From contig JACKLR010000001.1 in the NCBI GenBank assembly GCA_024235795.1, forward strand, positions 1,364,001 to 1,428,000: DNA of 64,000 bases, written 5' to 3'. Position 1 is the stretch's first letter. Every line of letters starts with the position of its first letter. Shown piece by piece: positions 56,729 through 64,000 of this stretch. The notes beneath the pieces were generated by a model. That model was given only the letters and a program-made list of their open reading frames with translations, ran no database searches and was not told the origin of the DNA. The stretch comes from Burkholderiales bacterium (GTDB lineage Bacteria; Pseudomonadota; Gammaproteobacteria; Burkholderiales; Nitrosomonadaceae). A program made the position numbers and the translations under genes.

Positions 56729-56770
56729 TTTCCGTTAAGCGAAAAGTAATTAATTGTAATCTGGATTGTT

Positions 56771-57373
56771 TTATTGAAACTGTTCACAAATTTTCAAGCC
56801 ACCGACCCAGGGATTCGCATTGGTATTTTTACGCGACAATCTGACTTCAACGTAGTAATACCGGTTTATAAAATCAAAATCATGACTTAAACTACTGCTC
56901 ATCGTATTGATGCCGGTACTGGCAAAATCATTAGAATCCAATTCTGCGACTGCGGGCGTGCCCCCGGTTGCATCAAGGTACTGTAATGCCGCACTGATTC
57001 GATAATCACCGCCACCCCCATCAGGATCGAGGTACAGGATTTTTAATCTGTCCCATTTGACATTGTCAGTTAATTGGCCCGTACTGTTGATCACCGGAAA
57101 AAATAAACGAATTTGGCCTGTTGCTGCGCCTTTAAATCGAATTCTTCCGGCAGCATCTTCGAAGGCATCCGCTTGAATGGTTTCGTGAGAAGGCATAGCC
57201 GCTACAGCATTGATACTGAAACACGGATTCAAGTTGGGTGACGACGATTGCTGGCAGCCACTCAATAATATAATTAAAACAAAAACAGGTAAAAAATTCA
57301 GGCAATACCTGTTGTTCCGGTTAAGAAAATGGTTTTTCCTTACAATTTCTTGTTTGTCATTCTGATTGTTCAA
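56771..57373 (-). CDS. Lipoprotein of unknown function
   Basis: 200 residues. A 24-residue hydrophilic lead is followed by a lipoprotein signal (VFVLIILLSGC, cysteine near residue 40). The mature part has a DPDGGGGDYRISAALQYLD stretch and ends in a pattern (NRYYYVEVRLSRKN) typical of beta-sandwich surface proteins. No family recognised. It lies 42 bases upstream of the aminopeptidase gene on the same strand. Confidence 0.65.
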   Translation of the reverse strand: MNNQNDKQEIVRKNHFLNRNNRYCLNFLPVFVLIILLSGCQQSSSPNLNPCFSINAVAAMPSHETIQADAFEDAAGRIRFKGAATGQIRLFFPVINSTGQLTDNVKWDRLKILYLDPDGGGGDYRISAALQYLDATGGTPAVAELDSNDFASTGINTMSSSLSHDFDFINRYYYVEVRLSRKNTNANPWVGGLKICEQFQ

Positions 57374-57830
57374 AGCATTTCCTTATTTTTTGTGTCAGCA
57401 ATTACTGAATGTTGGCAGCAACAGAAATAAAACGGTCAAGAAACCTATACTGACCGAACGCTTCAGGTAATCGAATCAAATGCTAACGCCTTATTTAAAA
57501 ACAACCTGAACCGATAGCTTACATTAATTCTCAGAATACCGAAGAATCTTGTCAACCATAAGCGTGTTTTTTGACTGAAAATTGGAATTTATCGTAAAGA
57601 ATCAAGCCAGAAATAAATTGCCCAACCGTAAAACAGCACAACCGTAAAGTAATCCCACAAAATGATATTGTTGAGTTTTTATTAGAAATAACGCGTATAC
57701 TGTCCTCGTCGTATGGATACAAGTTGTAGAGCAGTACCGTTGTGTGGGCTTTTTCCTTGATATTCACTGACTGCTTGCATTTTTTTAGGCAAGTGAAATT
57801 TTGTTTTTAATTTTTGTTAAGGAAAAATAC
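57374..57830. other. 457-bp leader region before the cold-shock gene
   Basis: The last 70 bases contain a bulged hairpin (arms TTCA...CTTGC at 57763-57778 and GCAAGTGAA at 57789-57797) that could be a structured 5' leader of the cold-shock mRNA. I cannot place the promoter. A 71-codon minus frame here looks like chance. Confidence 0.35.
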
Positions 57831-58034
57831 ATGGCAACAGGTATTGTAAAATGGTTCAATGACTCAAAAGGTTTTGGTTTCATTACACCAGATGATGGCG
57901 GCGAAGATTTGTTTGCACACTTCTCGGCAATTCAAAGCAATGGGTTCAAATCACTGAGAGAGGCGCAACGTGTTGTTTTCGAGGTGACAACCGGACCTAA
58001 AGGCAAACAGGCATCAAATATCAGGCCTGAATAG
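57831..58034 (+). CDS. Cold shock protein CspA family
   Basis: 67 residues from ATG 57831 (a longer frame from 57801 is not family-like), preceded by AAGGAAAAAT. MATGIVKWFNDSKGFGFITP contains RNP1 and GGEDLFAHFS is RNP2. It is a single OB-fold that binds single-stranded nucleic acids. A strong terminator follows. Confidence 0.95.
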   Translation: MATGIVKWFNDSKGFGFITPDDGGEDLFAHFSAIQSNGFKSLREAQRVVFEVTTGPKGKQASNIRPE

Positions 58035-58059
58035 GACTAAACAAACAAAATCTAGTCCC

Positions 58060-58086
58060 AAAACCCCGGTTTACCGGGGTTTTTTG
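58060..58086 (+). terminator. Intrinsic terminator of the cold-shock gene
   Basis: CCCCGG (58064-58069), loop TTTA, CCGGGG (58074-58079), then six T. It is a textbook rho-independent terminator 30 bases after the stop. Confidence 0.92.
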
Positions 58087-58191
58087 TTTTCTGAAATAAT
58101 TCAGAAGCAAGTAAATTAGGGTCTGCCCACCCAAGCACAAATTTTCACAATTTTGGATCATCATCTCGGACACTGTCAATTAGTCAATTGC

Positions 58192-59673
58192 TTACGTTCC
58201 GCAGAATGTCTGCTGCACGCGCTCTGAAGGTAATGGCGGGACATGGTAATCATCGTATTCTGGTGCATCAACATAGGGTTCAGCCACTGCTGCCAGCAGC
58301 CGATTCAGCAATGTGTAATCACCTCCTTCGGATGCCGCGGTCAGCGCTTCTTCAACGCGATGGTTGCGCGGCAAAATCGCGGGATTATTCTCCCGCATCA
58401 ATTCAAATGACATTTGCATCGTTTCGGACTGGTGTGATAATCGCGCCTGCCACTGTACACGCCATGCCTCGAATGCCGGGTCGTTAAACAGGTCATTCTT
58501 TGGCAGGTTAACCGAGGCCAGTGCACGAAAGCTGTTCGTATAATCGGCCCGATGCTTGTGCATCAAAGTCAATAACGTTTCGATCAACTGAACATCCCCG
58601 GTATCCTCGGTAAATAGCCCCAGTTTTTTACGCATCCCGGCCAACCAGTGATTCTGGAAAACATCGGGAAAAGCGCGAATCGATTCTTCCGCCAACGCCA
58701 ACGCTTTTTCCTGCTCTGGATGCAGCAACGGCAGCAGTGTTTCAGCAAAACGCGCCAGATTCCATTGCGCCACGTGAGATTGATTGCTGTAGCTGTAACG
58801 TCCATGATAGTCGATGGAACTGAATACGGTTTGCGGATCAAATTCATCCATGAATGCACACGGACCAAAATCAATCGTTTCGCCGCTGATCGCCATGTTA
58901 TCCGTATTCATCACGCCGTGAATAAACCCAACCAGCAACCACTGCGTCACCAGAGACGCCTGGCGCGCTATCACGCAATCCAGCAGCGCAAGATAGGGAT
59001 TTCTGGATTCGGCCAGCTCCGGGTAATGGCGATGTATCGTATAATCGGCCAGCGTTCTCACACCTTCTGCGCCCGCCTTCCTAATAACATATTCGAATGT
59101 CCCCACGCGAATATGGCTTGCTGCCACACGAGTCAGAATTGCGCCCGGCAGCGGCATCTCACGCATCACAGTTTCACCGGTTGTGACCACGGCAAGGCTG
59201 CGCGTAGTTGGAATGCCCAGTGCATGGATTGCTTCGCTGATAATATATTCGCGCAACATCGGTGCCAGTGCAGCTCGACCATCTCCCTGTCGCGAAAAAG
59301 GAGTACGTCCTGAGCCTTTAAACTGGATATCAAATCTCTCGCCCGTCGCCGTAACATGCTCGCCAATCAATATCGCCCGTCCGTCGCCAAGCATCGTGAA
59401 ACTGCCGAACTGATGCCCAGCATAGGCCTGCGCGATAGGCTGTGTTGTTTCGGGTAAGATATTGCCGGAGAAGAGTAAAGCGGCCTCCGTCTTAGACAGA
59501 ACACGCAAATCCAGTCCCAGCGATTCAGCCAGTGCATGATTTAAAATCACCACACTTGGCGCACACACTGGTACAGGGCGGATGCGTGCAAAAAAAGATT
59601 CGGGTAAACGTGCATAGCTGTTATCAAACCGCCAGCCAACACTGTTATTTATGGTTTTTGTTACAGTTTTCAT
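58192..59673 (-). CDS. selO: Protein adenylyltransferase SelO (YdiU)
   Basis: 493 residues from ATG 59673, preceded by AGGG; a longer frame from a GTG at 59712 is less likely. YAGHQFGSFTMLGDGRAILI is the SelO hallmark, then GSGRTPFSRQGDGRA, and GVMNTDNMAISGETIDFGPC is the catalytic DFG-like segment. SelO is a pseudokinase-fold enzyme that transfers AMP to proteins. The family's C-terminal selenocysteine is a cysteine here (FCGT end). Confidence 0.93.
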   Translation of the reverse strand: MKTVTKTINNSVGWRFDNSYARLPESFFARIRPVPVCAPSVVILNHALAESLGLDLRVLSKTEAALLFSGNILPETTQPIAQAYAGHQFGSFTMLGDGRAILIGEHVTATGERFDIQFKGSGRTPFSRQGDGRAALAPMLREYIISEAIHALGIPTTRSLAVVTTGETVMREMPLPGAILTRVAASHIRVGTFEYVIRKAGAEGVRTLADYTIHRHYPELAESRNPYLALLDCVIARQASLVTQWLLVGFIHGVMNTDNMAISGETIDFGPCAFMDEFDPQTVFSSIDYHGRYSYSNQSHVAQWNLARFAETLLPLLHPEQEKALALAEESIRAFPDVFQNHWLAGMRKKLGLFTEDTGDVQLIETLLTLMHKHRADYTNSFRALASVNLPKNDLFNDPAFEAWRVQWQARLSHQSETMQMSFELMRENNPAILPRNHRVEEALTAASEGGDYTLLNRLLAAVAEPYVDAPEYDDYHVPPLPSERVQQTFCGT

Positions 59674-59981
59674 ATGTACCCTATGAACCCAAGTATTTGG
59701 AAATAATGACACGGTATTAATTTACCCCTATACGCATGTTGCATTTTCGATATAATTCAAGCAATCTGCAAATTGATGTAATGAATAATTATGACAGTGT
59801 GCACTCGCCCACAATTCTCACGCAGCATCCGATCACCACGTATTAATCTGATTTCTATTTTAGGTCAATGGTTTGTATTCAACGGCAAATACCAAAACAA
59901 AGCGTTTTCCTTCAGCACGTTATCCCATCTGACAAGCTGTAAGAAACACCCGCCGTTACCTCGCAAAAGGAGATACTGATA

Positions 59982-60377
59982 ATGGGTACTAAATATTCAG
60001 GCATCACTCCGGAATCCGATAATTCGATCATTCTTAATCAGATTCAAATCAGTTCAATACGTGACCTTGATCCAGCAAATGGAGATGAACTGCTCAATAA
60101 AATTCTGCACACTTTTCTTGAAACCTCTATCGAGCTTATCAGGCAAATTGAAGAGGCCGTAAAAAACGAAAATGCTGAAGACATAAGCCATGCAGCACAC
60201 TCACTAAAATCCTGCTCAGCAAACATCGGCGCTGAAAGCTTATCAGAAATTGCCAAAAATATGGAATTATATGGAAGGGCATGTGAACTTGAACAAGCAA
60301 GACAGTTAATGAATAACATGCAGCAACGGTACCAAGAAACCACCATCGAGATCAAAAAACTACTTAACCAATCATGA
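59982..60377 (+). CDS. Histidine phosphotransfer (Hpt) protein
   Basis: 131 residues. The four-helix Hpt domain carries the phosphorylated histidine in AAHSLKSCSANIGA (H73). The GGAG-like ribosome site AAAGGAG precedes the ATG. Its stop overlaps the next start by 4 bases (ATGA), so phosphate probably moves to the receiver of the next protein. No histidine kinase lies next to it. Confidence 0.88.
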   Translation: MGTKYSGITPESDNSIILNQIQISSIRDLDPANGDELLNKILHTFLETSIELIRQIEEAVKNENAEDISHAAHSLKSCSANIGAESLSEIAKNMELYGRACELEQARQLMNNMQQRYQETTIEIKKLLNQS

Positions 60378-62548
60378 CCACGGACACGTTTAACATCTTA
60401 GTGGCTGACGATGATGCGATAGTCAGATGCCTGATGCAGGTTGCGCTGGAGCAGGCCGGATTCACCGTAACGTTGGCATGCGATGGCGAAGATGCCATTC
60501 GCAAGTTTGACGCATCACCGCCAGATATGGTCATGCTTGATGTAGAAATGCCGCACAAAAATGGTTACGACGTATGTTCATATTTACGCCAAAAAACCGG
60601 CAACGAACTGCCGATCATCATGGTTACCGGAATGGATAATGTTCAGTCAATCAATCAGGCATTTGATTCTGGTGCGACTGATTTTATTCCCAAACCAATC
60701 AACTGGAGCCTAATCCGTTATCGAGTATTATATTTAAAACGTGCTTACCTGAATCTAGTTGACCTTAAACACGCCAATGCGCGCAGCAAAGCTATTTTTA
60801 ATGCAATTCCCGACGCAATGTTTATTCTGAACAATGAAGGAATTATTATAGAAAGGCTAAGTCAATCCGCAAGATCGTCTTGTTTAAAAATCAGTCCGGG
60901 AAACGCATTAAGTCAATCACTACCTGACAATATCGTCAAGATATATCATGACGCTATAAAACTTGCCCGAAAAAATAATTCGGTTGAGCACTATGAATAT
61001 CAACTTAAGCAAGATCAACACAATAACCAGCACTGTGAATGTCGTATTGTCACGATTGATTCTCAAGAAACGCTTTGTCTGGTCCGAGATATTACAGATC
61101 GTATAGATTCCGAAAGTAAAATTTTTCGTCTTGCCTATTTTGACGTCTTAACCGGCTTACCCAATCGACTATCCTTTCTGGAACATCTAAAAAGGGAAAT
61201 CCCGCGTGCCAAGCACGCCAACACCAAATTGGCAATACTGTTCATGGATCTAGATGGATTCAAAAGCATCAATGACGCAATCGGTCACAATGCGGGTGAC
61301 CTGGTTCTACAATCAGCGGCAAAACGCCTGCAAAAAGGTACGCGCTCTTCTGATTTTTTAGCATATGGCCAACAAAACGAAGCGAACGAACAAGAAACCG
61401 AGCTCGCGCGCATCGGCGGTGATGAATTTACGATTATTATTTCCAATTTGCAGCGCACAGAAAACGCCTTAATTATGGCTCATCGTATCCGTGAAGCCAT
61501 GCAGCAACCTTTTCATTTAGACAATCGGGATGTGATCTTGACAGCAAGTATAGGCATTGCACTTTATCCTGATGACGGGAAAGACGCAGAAACCTTACTT
61601 AAACACGCTGATACCGCGATGTATCATGCTAAAAATGAAGGCCGCAACAATTGCCAATTCTATAACAGCATGCTGACACATCAAGCTGAAAAACGATTAA
61701 ATTTGGAAAACGACCTGCGTAGTGCCCTGTTGAATAATGATTTTCAACTTGCCTACCAACCACAATTTGATACTCAAAGCGGTAGTTTCAAATCAGTTGA
61801 AGCATTAATTCGTTGGCAACACCCTACTCAAGGATACATTCCGCCACTTGATTTTATACCAATAGCTGAAGAAAACGGACTGATTATCCCTATAGGTGAA
61901 TGGGTGTTGCGAACAGCGTGTTCAGAAGCGATTCAATGGCAGAACAGAGGACTTTGCTTGCGCGTTTCCGTAAACCTTTCACCGTTGCAATTCAAGAACC
62001 CGGATTTAGTAAAAAGTGTATTGGATATTTTGCGTGAAACGGGTCTTTCACCAAATAATCTCGTTCTGGAGGTTACGGAAAGTGCGTTGATGGATCATAG
62101 CCAGGAAACCTTGAATACATTGAATACACTGCGCAACTACAACATTGAGATTTCACTGGATGACTTTGGTACAGGCTATTCCTCCATGAAGTACTTAAAA
62201 CATCTTCCCATCAATAATATCAAGGTTGACAAAATCTTTGTCGACGACATGCTGAATGATAGAGACAGCCTGGCAATCATCAGATCAATCATTTCCCTAT
62301 CGAGCAATCTAGGTTTTACGGTGACGGCAGAAGGTATTGAAACAAACAATCAGGCGGCCGTCTTGAAATCTTTGGGGTGCAATACCCTGCAAGGCTACTA
62401 TTTCAGCAAACCGGTCAGCTCGCAAGAGATCCTTTCGCTTTCTGATAAACACTGGCACATACAGGAAGAAAAACCCATAGAAACCTTCTCGAAAACAAAT
62501 GATACGCCCCCGATAACGAAAGAAGTAAAACATAGCCGTTATCCCTGA
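60374..62548 (+). CDS. Response regulator with PAS, GGDEF and EAL domains
   Basis: 724 residues. The N-terminal receiver (VADDDAIVR; phosphoacceptor in MVMLDVEMPHKNGY; YxPKP-like DFIPKPI) is followed by a PAS-like region (about 140-245), a GGDEF domain with the canonical motif RIGGDEF near 347 and an EAL domain with VEALIRW near 475 and DDFGTGYSSMKYL. Both catalytic signatures look intact, so it may make or break cyclic di-GMP depending on state. Control by the upstream Hpt protein is inferred from coupling. Confidence 0.9.
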   Translation: MTTDTFNILVADDDAIVRCLMQVALEQAGFTVTLACDGEDAIRKFDASPPDMVMLDVEMPHKNGYDVCSYLRQKTGNELPIIMVTGMDNVQSINQAFDSGATDFIPKPINWSLIRYRVLYLKRAYLNLVDLKHANARSKAIFNAIPDAMFILNNEGIIIERLSQSARSSCLKISPGNALSQSLPDNIVKIYHDAIKLARKNNSVEHYEYQLKQDQHNNQHCECRIVTIDSQETLCLVRDITDRIDSESKIFRLAYFDVLTGLPNRLSFLEHLKREIPRAKHANTKLAILFMDLDGFKSINDAIGHNAGDLVLQSAAKRLQKGTRSSDFLAYGQQNEANEQETELARIGGDEFTIIISNLQRTENALIMAHRIREAMQQPFHLDNRDVILTASIGIALYPDDGKDAETLLKHADTAMYHAKNEGRNNCQFYNSMLTHQAEKRLNLENDLRSALLNNDFQLAYQPQFDTQSGSFKSVEALIRWQHPTQGYIPPLDFIPIAEENGLIIPIGEWVLRTACSEAIQWQNRGLCLRVSVNLSPLQFKNPDLVKSVLDILRETGLSPNNLVLEVTESALMDHSQETLNTLNTLRNYNIEISLDDFGTGYSSMKYLKHLPINNIKVDKIFVDDMLNDRDSLAIIRSIISLSSNLGFTVTAEGIETNNQAAVLKSLGCNTLQGYYFSKPVSSQEILSLSDKHWHIQEEKPIETFSKTNDTPPITKEVKHSRYP

Positions 62549-62879
62549 CAATTTAAGCATAAGTATTAATGCAAGATTATTTCAGCTTGTTTCCATAGTA
62601 TACCAGTAACACTTCTCCTGCTAATCAAGACATCGATACACAGTCCGCTAGCGATCGAAAAATAGCGCTTTAAAGTTATGATCGGGGATTAAATAGTCGA
62701 AAAAACCCGATTAATCCGGCATTAAAAAAAAATTTTTTCCGTTATGCTTACCCGCAATCAAATGACAAGTACAATTTGTAAATAAAGCTGTAGATAAAAC
62801 CAATAACTTGTTTATTATAGCGTTACAGCGATATACATATTCATTTGTTGAAAGTCTTGTCAAGAGGAGGAATATAAAT
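62549..62879. other. 331-bp gap
   Basis: AT-rich. It ends with the strong ribosome site AGGAGG (62865-62870) for the next gene. I see no other structure I can support. Confidence 0.35.
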
Positions 62880-63131
62880 TTGGGTAAGTTGGTCTTTTTC
62901 TTAATTATTGCTGTTCTAATTTATTGGATCTTAAAGTCCCGTTCACCAGAAGAAACAGAAAATCTGGACGATAACAGCAAAGCAGATAATACGTCGCAAA
63001 AATCACTTGAAGAAATGGTGCGATGCGCCCATTGCGGCGTTCACCTGCCAAGAAGTGAGAGTATTACAAGCCAAGGAGAATTTTTTTGCTGCAACGAACA
63101 TCGCCTGGAGCATCTCGATTCATCATCATAA
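62880..63131 (+). CDS. PP0621-family membrane-anchored small protein
   Basis: 83 residues from a TTG, placed by AGGAGG nine bases upstream; a longer frame from 62808 ignores this site. A transmembrane helix (KLVFFLIIAVLIYWIL) is followed by MVRCAHCGVHLPRSESI and FCCNEHRLEH, a zinc-finger-like cysteine set. Such genes commonly lie just before pilS. The function is unknown. Confidence 0.8.
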   Translation: MGKLVFFLIIAVLIYWILKSRSPEETENLDDNSKADNTSQKSLEEMVRCAHCGVHLPRSESITSQGEFFCCNEHRLEHLDSSS

Positions 63132-63135
63132 AATT

Positions 63136-64000
63136 GTGATTACAGAAATTTTACCATCGCAGCTTGAGTCGCACAGCGATTTACACTGTGTAGAATCAGT
63201 CTATCCGGACTCGTTCTGGCATTCATTATATTTATTTAACGTCTCGCGTATCATCATAACCTGCGGACTGATCGTACTTGCTTTGTCATTTCAATATACT
63301 AGCCTGGGTTCGAGCGATTACACACTGTTCCTCTATGCCGCGACACTGCATTTGCTTCTGAGTTGTCTGTTCATGTTGCTGATTAAGTTGCGCAAACCCA
63401 ATTTTAACTGGCAATTGACGCAACAAGTCTGCGCTGATGTCGTTTTTATTTGCATTATGATCTCTGTAAGCGGCGGGTTAGCCAGTGGATTAGGTATTTT
63501 GCTTATGATATCGCTGGCCGGCGCCGGTCTCATCAGCAAGGGAAGAATGGCGTTATTTTTTGCAGCTATCGCTACTGTTGGTATTCTGTTTCAAGAAGTC
63601 TACACCTTTCTTTATTTCGAATCCCATTCAGCCCAATTCACACACGCAGCATTACTCAGTATAGGCTACTTTGCGGTCAGCTGGCTTGCACATCGATTGG
63701 CGTCACTTGCGATCGCCAGTGAAAAACTGGCTCATGAGCGAGGTATCGACCTGACCAATATAGCACAGGTTAATCAACTGATTATTCAGGAACTGCAGGA
63801 AGGCACACTGGTTGTTGATAAAAAAGGGAACCTCCATCAATGTAATTCATACGCCGAAAAATTACTCGGTCTTGATAAGCGTCCTGATTATTTCAAGCCA
63901 CTTAAACTCTCAGAATACGCACCGGAGCTCGCGTCCAAATTGTTCAACTGGCGCAATCAGGCCGACACATCCTCAGACTACCTGCGTTTGTCAACAAACA
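63136..64000 (+). CDS. pilS: PilS-like sensor histidine kinase, cut by the window end
   Basis: 288 residues visible from a GTG, open to the end of the window. Six hydrophobic segments (about 32-190; for example LASGLGILLMISLAGAGLIS) are followed by a cytoplasmic PAS-like region (QLIIQELQEGTLVVDKKGNL). The kinase core is outside the window. PilS controls pilin transcription through PilR, and the PP0621 gene before it fits that arrangement. Confidence 0.8.
   Translation, partial: MITEILPSQLESHSDLHCVESVYPDSFWHSLYLFNVSRIIITCGLIVLALSFQYTSLGSSDYTLFLYAATLHLLLSCLFMLLIKLRKPNFNWQLTQQVCADVVFICIMISVSGGLASGLGILLMISLAGAGLISKGRMALFFAAIATVGILFQEVYTFLYFESHSAQFTHAALLSIGYFAVSWLAHRLASLAIASEKLAHERGIDLTNIAQVNQLIIQELQEGTLVVDKKGNLHQCNSYAEKLLGLDKRPDYFKPLKLSEYAPELASKLFNWRNQADTSSDYLRLSTN

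Noticed and set aside
57552..57767. 71-codon minus-strand frame upstream of the cold-shock gene
   Set aside because: It lies in the leader/promoter zone, has no ribosome site and no recognisable sequence.

Overview
The window looks like chromosomal DNA of a betaproteobacterium, most likely a Nitrosomonas-type ammonia oxidiser. This is inferred from gene order (rplU-rpmA-obg-proB divergent from ispB; flhB-flhA-flhF-flhG-fliA-motC-motD in one run; pilH-pilI; a PP0621-family gene before pilS) and from the general flavour of the proteins. No ammonia-oxidation gene is present to confirm it. I found no rRNA, tRNA or CRISPR array.

Layout. 1-2.5 kb is a decayed mobile-element scar: a frameshifted HigB toxin with an intact HigA antitoxin, two broken ArdA-like antirestriction relics, a second HigA relic and one small secreted-protein gene. 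2.5-5.3 kb holds a DinB-type polymerase and a secreted protein ending at a long perfect hairpin. 5.5-11.6 kb is mostly minus-strand housekeeping: argB, pilI/pilH (twitching signalling), a DUF1624 membrane protein, a 146-bp MITE-like repeat, proB, obg, rpmA and rplU. 11.7-15.3 kb carries ispB, corA and an M20 amidohydrolase on the plus strand. 15.5-25.2 kb is a plus-strand surface-glycan locus (GNAT-like protein, four glycosyltransferase modules, a PIG-L deacetylase fused to a glycosyltransferase, a large HAD protein, an SDR protein). It runs into a complete type I secretion set (ABC, HlyD, TolC; 25.2-29.8 kb) with no recognisable substrate. DUF6447 and DUF5658 genes follow on the minus strand.

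30.8-35.9 kb has lptE-holA, a His/Met-rich secreted protein next to a histidine-bearing membrane protein that could bind haem, nadB, and a secreted protein. 36.2-39.0 kb contains a degraded IS3-family element and an intact IS5-type element with a direct repeat at its ends. 39.1-46.9 kb is the flagellar regulatory/export/motor operon, read flhB to motD on the minus strand. 47-50.7 kb has a CDP-archaeol-synthase-like membrane protein, a receiver-domain relic split by a second MITE-like element with nearly perfect 28-bp inverted ends, an HxlR regulator, a TSUP transporter and an exosortase-associated (TIGR04073-like) protein. 50.8-59.7 kb has a 1142-residue GMC oxidoreductase-alpha/beta hydrolase fusion, a secreted cyclophilin, a lipoprotein aminopeptidase, another lipoprotein, a cold-shock gene and selO. 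60-62.5 kb is an Hpt plus response-regulator/GGDEF/EAL pair. The window ends inside a PilS-like sensor kinase.

Most promising for follow-up: the glycan locus joined to an orphan type I secretion system, the His/Met-rich secreted plus membrane protein pair, the GMC-hydrolase fusion, and the two short inverted-repeat elements, one of which sits inside an ancestral two-component gene.
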